DNA of 64,000 nucleotides. Source: Alphaproteobacteria bacterium. GTDB taxonomy: Bacteria; Pseudomonadota; Alphaproteobacteria; GCA-2731375. Shown here piece after piece: positions 8,934 to 16,723 of this stretch. The notes under the pieces are model-generated. The model made no database searches. It was not told where the DNA came from and was given only the letters and a program-made list of their open reading frames with translations. The stretch covers positions 1 to 64,000 of the forward strand of contig JAJFGG010000097.1 in assembly GCA_021776235.1 (NCBI GenBank), in the 5' to 3' direction. The translations under genes and the position numbers were made by a program. How positions within the stretch are numbered: the stretch's first letter is position 1; each line of letters begins with the position of its first letter.

Positions 8934-10643
8934 ATGCAACAGATAAAAAACCGGCAAATCGATCACGTCACACTGGCCGTGCTGCAAAACGGTCTCAATC
9001 AGGTTTGCAATGAGATGGATCTGGCCTTTCAACGGGCCGCCTTCAGCCCGGTGATCGCCGAGGCCATGGACCGCTCCGACGGCATCTACCACCGCGATGA
9101 TGGCGCCCTGATCGCCCAGGGCGAACTGGGCCTGCCCATCTTCGTCGGCACCATGCAATATTCCACCCGCAACGTGATTGCCCAGGCCAAGGACCTGGTC
9201 CCGGGTGATATTTATATCGTCAATGACCCCTATCTGGGCGGCACCCATCTGATGGACGTGCGTATGGCCATGCCCTTCTTCCATAAAGGCGAGATCTTTT
9301 GCTGGCTATCCAATACGGGCCATTGGCGGGATACGGGCGGCGCCGTGCCGGGTGGCTTTTCCGCCACGGCCACGGAAGTGGAGCAGGAAGGCCTGCGCCT
9401 GCCCCCGGTCAAACTCTACAAGGGCGGCGTGGTGGATGAAGAAATTCAGGCCATCATCATGTCCAATATACGCGTGGCCGGCGAAACCATTGGCGATATC
9501 AAGGCACAGGCGGCAGCCCTGTGGGTTGGTGAGCGACGCCTGAGCGCGCTTTTGGACCGTTACGGAAGCGATCTGGTCGAGGCGGCCATTGTCGAAATGC
9601 GCCAGAGATCGGCGCAACAGATGCGGGCCTGCATCGCCCAAATCCCAGATGGCCGGTATCCCGGCGTGTCCTGGGTGGATTCAGATGGCGTTGTGAACGA
9701 GCCCCTGAAGATCGACCTGACCATCGAAAAACGCGACGGCGATCTCTATTTCGATTTGTCCAACTCCTCGCCCCCCTGCAAGGGGCCGATGAATTCGGTG
9801 ATTGCCACGACCCGGTCCGCCATTTATCTGGCCATGAAGCATATCTTTCCCGAGGTGCCCATCAACGCCGGTACGTTCGAGCCGTTGCACATCGACGATC
9901 CCGTCGGAACCTTCCTCTATGCGGAATATCCGCGCCCGGTCTCCGGCTGCGCGGCCGAGGTTAGCCAGCGCATCGCCGAGGCCGTATTCGCCGCCCTGGT
10001 CGCGGCGCTGCCCGACCGCCTGTTTGCCGCACCGGCGGGAACCTCGGGCAATTTTGCTCTGGGCGGCATCGATCAACGCCATGACAAGCCCTATGTCATG
10101 TATCTGTTTTCAGGCGGTGGCTATGGCGGCAGTGCCCGGCTTGACGGCTTGACCAATGGCTGTTCCACCATCGGCATTTCCACCATGCAGCCCATAGAGG
10201 TACTGGAACAGCGCTATCCCGTGCTGTTCAAGGAATTCGCCCTGCGCGAGGGGTCGGGCGGCGCCGGCCGGCAGCGCGGCGGTTTCGGCGTCAACTACAC
10301 CATTCAGTTGCGCCAGGGCTGGGGCCGGGCCTCGTTTGTCATGGATCACGGCCGCTATGGCCCGCAGGGAGTGCTGGGCGGCGAGGACGGGGCCGTGAAC
10401 GTGGTGCGCATAGAACGCGATGGCGAGATATATGCGCCGCCGCATTTTTCCAAGGCTCAGGATATCGAGGTCGCCGAAGGCGATATCGTCCGGGTCTCCA
10501 CCCCGGGCGGCGGCGGCTATGGCGAGGCCCGGTTGCGCGATCCGGCGTTGATCGAAACGGATCTGCGCCGGGGCTATTACAGTGCCGCCGAAGCGCAAGC
10601 CCTGTGGGGCGGCGGCGCATCATCCGAACCGGCTAAAAGCTGA
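8934..10643 (+). CDS. hyuB: Hydantoinase/oxoprolinase subunit B
   Basis: 569 residues of the HyuB family, partner of the HyuA-like protein four bases upstream. Typical blocks: AFQRAAFSPVIAEAMDRSD, GDIYIVNDPYLGGTHLMD, NTGHWRDTGG, MNSVIATTRSAIYLAMKHI, and the C-terminal glycine-rich VSTPGGGGYG. A and B subunits together form the ATP-dependent cyclic-amide hydrolase. A CGGAG lies just before the ATG at 8934; an alternative ATG at 8930 is out of frame. This is the last gene of the operon, followed by about 100 bases without a recognisable terminator. Confidence 0.88.
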   Translation: MQQIKNRQIDHVTLAVLQNGLNQVCNEMDLAFQRAAFSPVIAEAMDRSDGIYHRDDGALIAQGELGLPIFVGTMQYSTRNVIAQAKDLVPGDIYIVNDPYLGGTHLMDVRMAMPFFHKGEIFCWLSNTGHWRDTGGAVPGGFSATATEVEQEGLRLPPVKLYKGGVVDEEIQAIIMSNIRVAGETIGDIKAQAAALWVGERRLSALLDRYGSDLVEAAIVEMRQRSAQQMRACIAQIPDGRYPGVSWVDSDGVVNEPLKIDLTIEKRDGDLYFDLSNSSPPCKGPMNSVIATTRSAIYLAMKHIFPEVPINAGTFEPLHIDDPVGTFLYAEYPRPVSGCAAEVSQRIAEAVFAALVAALPDRLFAAPAGTSGNFALGGIDQRHDKPYVMYLFSGGGYGGSARLDGLTNGCSTIGISTMQPIEVLEQRYPVLFKEFALREGSGGAGRQRGGFGVNYTIQLRQGWGRASFVMDHGRYGPQGVLGGEDGAVNVVRIERDGEIYAPPHFSKAQDIEVAEGDIVRVSTPGGGGYGEARLRDPALIETDLRRGYYSAAEAQALWGGGASSEPAKS

Positions 10644-10743
10644 CGGATACCGCGCCGCCATCACAACGGCCGCGCCAGTCCCGTAACGCGCCGTTAATCA
10701 TTTTCCGGCAATCTCCGCTTGCAATGTGAGCGGAGGGCCGAGC

Positions 10744-11292
10744 ATGGCCGATTATAATTTTGGATTGTTTTCCTGTCTGGTGGTTGATGATAGCTCCTAT
10801 CTGCGGACGCTGATCTCATCATCACTGCGGGCCATTGGTGTTGGCAATATCAAAACCGTTGATCATGGCGGCCAGGGCATCGAGTTTCTGCAGGCCGTGC
10901 GGGACGACCCCATGAAAGCCGGCATGCAGAACGTAGACCTGATTTTCTCCAACTGGCAGATGAACCCGGTTGACGGGATGATGCTGCTGCGCTGGGTGCG
11001 CCGGCACAAGGACAGCCCGAACCGCTTTGTCCCCTTTGTCATGGTCACCGGCTATGCCGATCGTGAGAAAGTCCGCGAGGCCCGCGCCATGGGCGTGACC
11101 GAGATGCTGGCGAAACCATTCTCCGTGGTCAATTTGGGCCAACGGCTTTTGCAGGTGGTCGACCGGCCGCGCAAGTTCGTCCATACCTCGAAATACTTCG
11201 GGCCCGACCGGCGCCGTACCCAGCGCGAGATACCGCCGGACAAGGACCGGCGCAAAATCAACGAACGGGATGTAGAGGTGGTCCATGTCTAA
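10744..11292 (+). CDS. Degenerate CheY-like receiver protein
   Basis: Response-regulator receiver domain followed by a basic C-terminal tail (PDRRRTQREIPPDKDRRK). The ATG at 10744 is preferred over the upstream GTG at 10726 because GGAGGG sits 6 bases before it. Acidic pair D15-D16 (VVDDSSYL), T102 (VMVTGYAD) and K124 (LAKPFS) are present. The residue that should be the phospho-acceptor Asp at the end of beta-3 is Asn70 (DLIFSNWQM). It overlaps the following Hpt gene by 8 bases, so the two are probably co-expressed. A phosphorylation-independent or decoy role is inference. Confidence 0.85.
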   Translation: MADYNFGLFSCLVVDDSSYLRTLISSSLRAIGVGNIKTVDHGGQGIEFLQAVRDDPMKAGMQNVDLIFSNWQMNPVDGMMLLRWVRRHKDSPNRFVPFVMVTGYADREKVREARAMGVTEMLAKPFSVVNLGQRLLQVVDRPRKFVHTSKYFGPDRRRTQREIPPDKDRRKINERDVEVVHV

Positions 11293-11827
11293 TACAGCAA
11301 CCAAGGGCAAGGCAGACAAGGTTCCCGGCGTTCGTTTTTACGTGATCCGCAATGTGCTGAAGGAGAAAGCCGGCAGCGCCGACTCCGAGCCGGGCGAAGC
11401 CGGCGGCATTTCCCTCGAGGCAATCAAGGCCGCCGAGGCGGAATTTCAGAAAATGTCCGAGGATTATCCCGACTGGGTGCAGAGCCTGGTTGATGAATTG
11501 ATGGAAAGTTATCGCCGTTGCATCGATACGCCCGAACTGCGGCACGAAAGAATGGCCGCCATTCACGATATCGCCCATGATATGAAGGGCCAGGGCGGCA
11601 CCTTCGGCTATCCGCTGATTACCAATTTTGGTGAATCACTGTACAAGTGTACGCACAAGTCCGAAGAATGCAGCGACAACCTGGTCGCCTTGGTAAAGGC
11701 CCACGTGGACGGCATGAAGGCGGTCATAAACGGACGCATCAGCGGCGACGGCGGCGAAACCGGCCAGGCATTGCTCGAATCCTTAAATCAAGCCATCCAG
11801 AAATATTCCAGCGACGAGGCCGCATAG
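11285..11827 (+). CDS. Hpt (histidine phosphotransfer) domain protein
   Basis: 180 residues. The segment MAAIHDIAHDMKGQGGTFGYPLI (given here as its key parts AAIHDIAHDMKGQG and FGYPLI) matches the Hpt helix, with candidate phospho-acceptor His98 in the AHDMKG context where relatives read AHSLKG. The N-terminal 60 residues are charged and not recognised. The start lies inside the receiver gene upstream, implying translational coupling. The pairing of a His-containing Hpt with a receiver that lacks its Asp is notable. No histidine kinase is present nearby. Confidence 0.75.
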   Translation: MSNTATKGKADKVPGVRFYVIRNVLKEKAGSADSEPGEAGGISLEAIKAAEAEFQKMSEDYPDWVQSLVDELMESYRRCIDTPELRHERMAAIHDIAHDMKGQGGTFGYPLITNFGESLYKCTHKSEECSDNLVALVKAHVDGMKAVINGRISGDGGETGQALLESLNQAIQKYSSDEAA

Positions 11828-11879
11828 CCGGCGTTCATTGGATTACGGCACATATTTCAAGATTTGACCTGGTGTCTTA

Positions 11880-12075
11880 CGCTGGGCCGTTTCAGCGAAG
11901 ACAACACGGAACCGTCTTGCGCCGTCCGCGGCCTTCCACCCGAACACACTGCCGATCACGAACGCCTGCCACGGCAGGAGCACGAACGGCTTGCCCTCGA
12001 ACTTGCCGCCATTGAGACGCAGGACATCCGGGAAGAACCTCATGGCCCGGTTGGGGGCGTCGGTGCCGAGCTCAG
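11880..12075 (-). pseudogene. Phage terminase large-subunit fragment
   Basis: On the minus strand, codons around 12070-11890 read MRFFPDVLRLNGGKFEGKPF, LLPWQAFVIGSVFGWK and GARRFRVVFAETA. These match the N-terminal ATPase region of phage terminase large subunits just before the Walker A loop. Nothing of the rest of the gene is present, and the reading frame runs into unrelated sequence on both sides. The upstream edge coincides with the start of an IS66 remnant at about 12076, so this is debris joined by recombination. Confidence 0.6.
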
Positions 12076-12440
12076 CACCCGGTTCAGATGGGCCGCTGCG
12101 GTGGTCTGGTTTGGCACCGTCGAACACACTCGATCACGGATTTTCGGAATTTGACAACAACACCGCCGAGCGGTCCTTGGCGCCCATCACTCTGGGTCGT
12201 AAAAATTATCTCTTCATGGGGTCCGAGGGCGGCGGCAATTCGGCCGCCATCGCCTCCACGCTGATCGAAACGGCGAAACTCAACGGTGTCGATCCCCAAG
12301 CCTGGCTGACCGGCGTTCTTGGACGCATTGCCGAGCACTGGATTGCCAAGCTCGACGAACTCATGCCGTGGCGTTACGCTGAAGTCTCAGCGTAACAGGG
12401 ATAGCCATCCCGAGATAGGGCGGCGGCGCCGGACGGTGAC
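12076..12440 (+). mobile_element. IS66-family 3' end, copy 1
   Basis: Codons from about 12150 to 12395 encode the C-terminus of an IS66 TnpC transposase: [32 protein letters not shown]-type helix ([14 protein letters not shown]) and LDELMPW, ending at a TAA. The non-coding tail ends in CCGGACGGTGAC, near the right inverted end. The 5' part of the element is gone. About 362 bases are repeated in direct orientation at 13974-14338, and the last 139 bases again, inverted, at 17358-17496. Confidence 0.8.
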
Positions 12441-12526
12441 GTTGGTCGTTACAAACAACTAGTACCAAAGGGTACGATCAATAACCCTTGGTGTGAGACC
12501 GGTCCGAGCGACAAGGAGTGAGCCAA

Positions 12527-13633
12527 ATGACAACTGCTTTTTTTCATGACGAGCGGTGCCTCTGGCACACGGCGGGGGAACACGCGCTGACATTGCCGGT
12601 CGGCGGCTGGGTGCAGCCGCCCGCTTCCGGCGGCCACCCGGAATCGCCCGAAAGCAAGCGCCGGCTGAAGGCGCTGATGGATGTCTCGGGCCTGACCCGG
12701 CAGCTGGAAAACCGGACGGCCGAGCCGGCAACTGAAGAAGACCTGCTGCGGGTGCACGACCGGGACTACCTGGCACGCTTCAAGGCCCAGAGCGACGACC
12801 GCGGCGGCGAGGTTGGCTTCTACGCGCCCTTCGGCAAGGGTTCCTACGAGATCGCCCAATTGTCCGCCGGGCTGGCCAAGGCCGCCGTGGAAGGCGTGCT
12901 GAAGGGCGAATTCCGCAATGCCTACAGTCTGTCCCGGCCCCCCGGCCATCATTGCCTGCCCGACCAGGCCATGGGCTTCTGCCTGCTGTCCAACATTTCC
13001 ATTGCCGTCGAGGCGGCGCTGACGGCGGGTCTGACCGAGCGGGTGGCCATCATCGACTGGGATGTTCATCACGGCAACGGCACCCAGGCGATCTTCTACG
13101 ATCGGCCCGAGGTGCTGACCGTGTCCCTGCACCAGGAAAACTGCTTTCCGCCAGGTTCCGGCACAGTGGAGGAACGGGGCGAGGGGGCCGGCGAAGGCGC
13201 GGCCGTCAACGTGCCGCTGGTACCGGGCGGCGGCCACGATGCCTACATGTATGCCATGCGCCGGATCGTCGAACCGTCGGTCATGGCCTTCAAGCCGGAC
13301 CTGATCGTCGTTGCCAGCGGTTTCGATGCCAACGGGGTCGATCCGCTGGCCCGCATGCTGCTGCACAGCGAGTCCTACCGCGAGATGATGCGTATGGTCA
13401 TGGCCATGGCCGACGCGCTTTGCAATGGCCGCGTCGCCGTGACCCACGAGGGCGGCTATGCCGAGACCTGCGTACCGTTCTGCGGCCATGCCCTTATAGA
13501 AGTGATGTCCGGCCACAACATGGGCGTCGAGGATCCATTCCTGGAACTGTTCGAAGCCCAGCAGCCGACGGCGCGTTTCGCCGCTTTCCAGCGTGGCCTG
13601 ATTGACGAGATGGCCGACCTTTACGGCCTTTAA
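12527..13633 (+). CDS. Class II histone deacetylase / acetylpolyamine amidohydrolase family protein
   Basis: 368 residues from the ATG at 12527, chosen because AAGGAG ends nine bases upstream; a GTG at 12518 would add three residues. Active-site motifs are RPPGHHCLP with H141-H142, IIDWDVHHGNGTQ with zinc ligands D179 and H181, and VASGFDANGVDPLAR with the third zinc ligand Asp. Bacterial members deacetylate small molecules such as acetylpolyamines rather than histones. The gene is bracketed by two direct IS66 3'-end remnants (12076-12440 and 13974-14338), so it may have arrived or been duplicated around with them. Confidence 0.9.
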   Translation: MTTAFFHDERCLWHTAGEHALTLPVGGWVQPPASGGHPESPESKRRLKALMDVSGLTRQLENRTAEPATEEDLLRVHDRDYLARFKAQSDDRGGEVGFYAPFGKGSYEIAQLSAGLAKAAVEGVLKGEFRNAYSLSRPPGHHCLPDQAMGFCLLSNISIAVEAALTAGLTERVAIIDWDVHHGNGTQAIFYDRPEVLTVSLHQENCFPPGSGTVEERGEGAGEGAAVNVPLVPGGGHDAYMYAMRRIVEPSVMAFKPDLIVVASGFDANGVDPLARMLLHSESYREMMRMVMAMADALCNGRVAVTHEGGYAETCVPFCGHALIEVMSGHNMGVEDPFLELFEAQQPTARFAAFQRGLIDEMADLYGL

Positions 13634-13734
13634 GATTGGCTGGCGAAACAATTGACGCTTGGGGTCGGCGAGGCACTTCGCCGATTTATGATACAATGGC
13701 GCTCGGAGCATTCGTGGGAGTTCTTACCGCATGC

Positions 13735-13881
13735 TAGACCAGTTTTGATTTCTAATTACGCAAACCAGGCTGCGACGGCGGCCCGGCGCTAATGCGCCGC
13801 CCTCGCGGAGCGGTGCGCATTTGCGCACGAGCGTGAGCGACAATAGCTAGACCTGATTCGATGAATATCGAAACTGGTCTA
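13735..13881. repeat. Short inverted-repeat element
   Basis: TAGACCAGTTTTGA at 13735-13748 is the reverse complement, with one mismatch, of TCGAAACTGGTCTA at 13868-13881. Inside lies a 16-base palindrome GTGCGCATTTGCGCAC at 13813-13828 and a further partial copy of the end sequence near 13846-13860. The layout resembles a small non-autonomous element or strong hairpin. It follows the deacetylase gene and precedes IS66 copy 2. The stretch 13634-13973 holds no recognisable gene. Confidence 0.5.
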
Positions 13882-13973
13882 AGCTCCGCCCGCTGGCGCG
13901 CTGGACCTGCCTTGTTGCGATTTGGGTTGGACCTCGCCACTGTACACGCTCTCGGCGTAGCCGCTGCGCTCAA

Positions 13974-14338
13974 CACCCAGTTCAGATGGGCCGCTGCCGT
14001 GGTCTGGTTTGTCACCGCCGAACACACTCGATCACGGATTTTTGGAATTGGACAACAACACCGCCGAGCGGTCCTTGGGGCCCATTACCCTGGGTCGTAA
14101 GAACTATCTCTTCATGGGGTCCGAGGGCGGCGGCAAATCGGCCGCCATCGCCTCCACGCTGATCGAAACGGCGAAACTCAACGGTGTCGATCCCCAAGAC
14201 TGGCTGACTGACGTTCTTGGCCGCATTGCCGAGCACAAGATCACCAGGCTCCATGAACTCATGCCTTGGCGTTGCGCTGAAGCCTCAGCGCAACAGGGCT
14301 ATCCATCCCGAGATAGGGCGGCATCGCCGGACGGTCAC
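13974..14338 (+). mobile_element. IS66-family 3' end, copy 2
   Basis: Near-identical to copy 1 at 12076-12440, starting from the same point (CACCCAGTTCAGATGGGCCG). It encodes [24 protein letters not shown] and LHELMPW. The transposase stop codon seen in copy 1 is CAA here, so the frame reads through to 14341. The element end is CCGGACGGTCAC. Sharing the same 5' truncation as copy 1 suggests duplication of an already broken fragment rather than two separate insertions. Confidence 0.8.
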
Positions 14339-14510
14339 TGATCTTGTCAATCAGCTGCGGACAAACGGTATTGGTTTTCCCATTATCTTGATGACCGGCG
14401 ATACCAATGCGGCCGAACAGGTTTGGACCAGTGGGTTGGCGGACGTGCAGTTGCTCATGAAACCGTTTGAGCTGGAAGACCCGCGGACAATGCTGATCAA
14501 TTCCCTTTAG
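14339..14510 (+). pseudogene. Receiver-domain C-terminal remnant
   Basis: Immediately after the IS66 end the frame reads VNQLRTNGIGFPIILMTGDT, then LADVQLLMKPFELEDPRTML, then a stop. PIILMTGDT and LLMKPF match the beta-4 Thr and beta-5 Lys-Pro signatures of response-regulator receivers. The N-terminal half with the Asp pocket is missing, cut at the IS66 boundary. It is likely the 3' end of a regulator gene disrupted by the element. Confidence 0.6.
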
Positions 14511-14519
14511 GGGCGGGCC

Positions 14520-16139
14520 CTAATCAGCCGCGTTTTCGAACATTTCAACAAGTTTGAATTTTTGGATTTTACCGCTCGGCGTCATGGGCATTTCATCCAG
14601 CAACGCCAAGTGTTCGGGGTATTTGTACCTGGCGACACCGGCGGCATCGAGATAGTCGGTCATTTCATCGAAGGTGAAGTCGTGGCCGTCGCGGGTGATC
14701 ACATAGGCGCAGCTGCGCTCGCCCAACCGGGCATCGCTGATCGGCACCAGGGCCGTCTGAATGATGGCGGGATGTTTGAGCAATAGCTCCTCAATCTCCC
14801 GGGCGCTGACTTTCAGGCCGCCGCGATTGATGATGTCCTTTTTACGCCCCACAATGCGTATGTAGCCGTCTTCATCCATGGTCGCCAGATCATTGCTGAA
14901 CAGCCAGCCATCGTCTGCAAAGGCGCCGCGTGTTCGCTCCGGGTCGTTGAAATAGCCCAACGCCACATGCGGCCCGTGGGCGGCCAATTCGCCGACCTCG
15001 CCCACCGCCAACTGACGGCTGCGGTCTTCGTCATAGATCGCTGCCGCGCATCCGGGCATGGCGCGGCCATCTGTATTGTATAATTTTTCCACCGGCTCGT
15101 CCGGGCCCGATGCCGTACCCACATAGCATTCGGACATGCCCCACATGCCGATCAGCTGGCAGCCGATCTTGTCCTTGGCGGCGGCGCCGACCTGTTCGGG
15201 AATGGGCGCGCCGGCACAGGCGAAAATACGAAAACTGCTCAGGTCATGCTCGGCCAGACCGGGCGCTTCCAACAGCATGGAGACGAAGGGCGTCGCCGAC
15301 AGGGTAAAGCTGCAGCGTTCCGCCTCAATCAGGTGCAGGGCCTCCTCAACATCCCAGATATCCTGCAGAACAAGGGTCCCGCCCAGGGTGATAGCCTGGC
15401 GGATACCCCAGATAAAGCCCGTACCATGGCCTACGGGCGAGGCCATCCAGATCACATCGCCCGCGTTCAGGCCGAGCAAGCTGGCCATGGTCAGGGTGGA
15501 ATACATGCAGGTGTTATGGCTATGCATGACGCCTTTGGGCGTGGATTCGGTGCCGGAGGTGAAAATCAACGCGGTCACGTCGTCGCCCTCCGCCTTGTGA
15601 TCGGCGACCTTGTCACAGGGGGTCTCAAGCTCGGAAAACGCTTCGAAATCCGCCGGTGGGTTCTCATCGACGACAAAGACATGGCGTAAATCAGGCAGGT
15701 CAGCCCGCATCTCCCGGTACATGGCGGGGAAATCGAAATTGCGATAGTGATTGGGAATAAAGACAGCAGCGGTCTTGGCGAACTTCAGGATGTAGGAAAG
15801 CTCTTTTTGCCGATAGATGGGCAGCAATGGATTGGTGATGGCGCCAATGCGGCTGGCGGCCATGTGGACGGTGGCTGTTTCGGCCCAGTTGGGCAGCTGG
15901 ATTGCGATGACATCGCCGGCCCCGATGCCGCGCGCCGCCATGTTTGCGGCCAGGCAATCGACCCGCCTGGACATCTCAGCATAGCTCAATCGCCGCCCCA
16001 GGGGATCGATGACCGCGATTTTTTCCGGGTCTCTGGCAACGGCGGCATCGAAGAATTCGACCAGGGTCTGATCGGTCCAAAAACCGTCCCGCCTGAAGCG
16101 CGCGGCATCTTCGGGGGTTGGCATGGCTTCGGCTAACAT
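14520..16139 (-). CDS. AMP-forming acyl-CoA synthetase (cyclohexanecarboxylate/aryl acid-CoA ligase-like)
   Basis: 539 residues; GAGGAGG lies six bases before the ATG. Adenylate-forming signatures are LIFTSGTESTPKGVMHSH (AMP-binding P-loop), MWGMSECYVGT, and DGYIRIVGRKKDIINRGGLK with the hinge and C-terminal Lys region (TPSGKIQKFKL). The family activates carboxylic acids as acyl-adenylates and then CoA thioesters in the cytoplasm. Sequence style resembles cyclohexanecarboxylate-CoA ligase and related alicyclic/aryl ligases, but the substrate is not decided. It is a lone minus-strand gene facing IS66 debris. Confidence 0.88.
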   Translation of the reverse strand: MLAEAMPTPEDAARFRRDGFWTDQTLVEFFDAAVARDPEKIAVIDPLGRRLSYAEMSRRVDCLAANMAARGIGAGDVIAIQLPNWAETATVHMAASRIGAITNPLLPIYRQKELSYILKFAKTAAVFIPNHYRNFDFPAMYREMRADLPDLRHVFVVDENPPADFEAFSELETPCDKVADHKAEGDDVTALIFTSGTESTPKGVMHSHNTCMYSTLTMASLLGLNAGDVIWMASPVGHGTGFIWGIRQAITLGGTLVLQDIWDVEEALHLIEAERCSFTLSATPFVSMLLEAPGLAEHDLSSFRIFACAGAPIPEQVGAAAKDKIGCQLIGMWGMSECYVGTASGPDEPVEKLYNTDGRAMPGCAAAIYDEDRSRQLAVGEVGELAAHGPHVALGYFNDPERTRGAFADDGWLFSNDLATMDEDGYIRIVGRKKDIINRGGLKVSAREIEELLLKHPAIIQTALVPISDARLGERSCAYVITRDGHDFTFDEMTDYLDAAGVARYKYPEHLALLDEMPMTPSGKIQKFKLVEMFENAAD

Positions 16140-16204
16140 GGCGCCTCCTCTGTACAGATGTTATGGCAGCAGTCTGCCACAGATCGTCGGTGTTTTTGAA
16201 GAAT

Positions 16205-16390
16205 TCAGGTTTCCGCCTGCGTCTCCAGATGGAACGCGTACAGGCCGCTACTGGCGATGACGGCGGCGCCCGGTACGGTCCAAAGGTCCGGCGGATCGCC
16301 GAAAACCGTGTAACCGATTACCGTGGCCCACAGCACTACAATGTAATGAAACGGCTGCAGGCTGGAGGCCGCTTTTGCTGTTGACGTGAT
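16205..16390 (-). pseudogene. EamA/DMT transporter C-terminal fragment
   Basis: Minus-strand codons read [20 protein letters not shown], then GDPPDLWTVPGAAVIASSGL and YAFHLE. This is the last transmembrane pair of EamA (DMT superfamily) exporters, usually ending FGDxPDxWTxxGAAxIxxSGLY. The rest of the roughly 300-residue protein is absent, and the reading frame is lost close to the tRNA-Pro gene. It looks like a gene cut off by events at the tRNA locus. Confidence 0.62.
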
Positions 16391-16417
16391 ATGTGGAATA
16401 GTAGAGAAAACCGCCAT

Positions 16418-16494
<77 letters not shown>

Positions 16495-16544
16495 AATTTC
16501 TATTTATTTACAATCACTTATGGCGTTCTTGATTTATTCTTTTC

Positions 16545-16665
16545 GAAAGTTTGCCACTTTGCGCTAAGTCATTGAGGTATATACGCTAAGTCATTGAGGT
16601 ATATAAGGGTGAACAGGGCGCGAACTATGGCAAACCCCATTGATTGCATTGAGATTAGACGTACT
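16545..16665 (+). repeat. Direct repeat A beside tRNA-Pro, with a 22-base tandem duplication
   Basis: From GAAAGTTTGCCACTTT to GATTAGACGTACT this block is repeated, nearly identical, at 17718-17817. Copy A contains two tandem units of CGCTAAGTCATTGAGGTATA(TA) at 16562-16583 and 16584-16605, whereas copy B has one. Together with the duplicated tRNA 3' half it brackets a 1.2-1.3 kb islet. Similar AAGTCATTGA-containing sequence is often seen near integrase attachment sites in this bacterial group, but that link is inference. Confidence 0.75.
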
Positions 16666-16723
16666 TCACAAAGATCAGCTTTTCAGAAGAGGATCGAATG
16701 AACAACCTAGTGAGAGATCAAAT

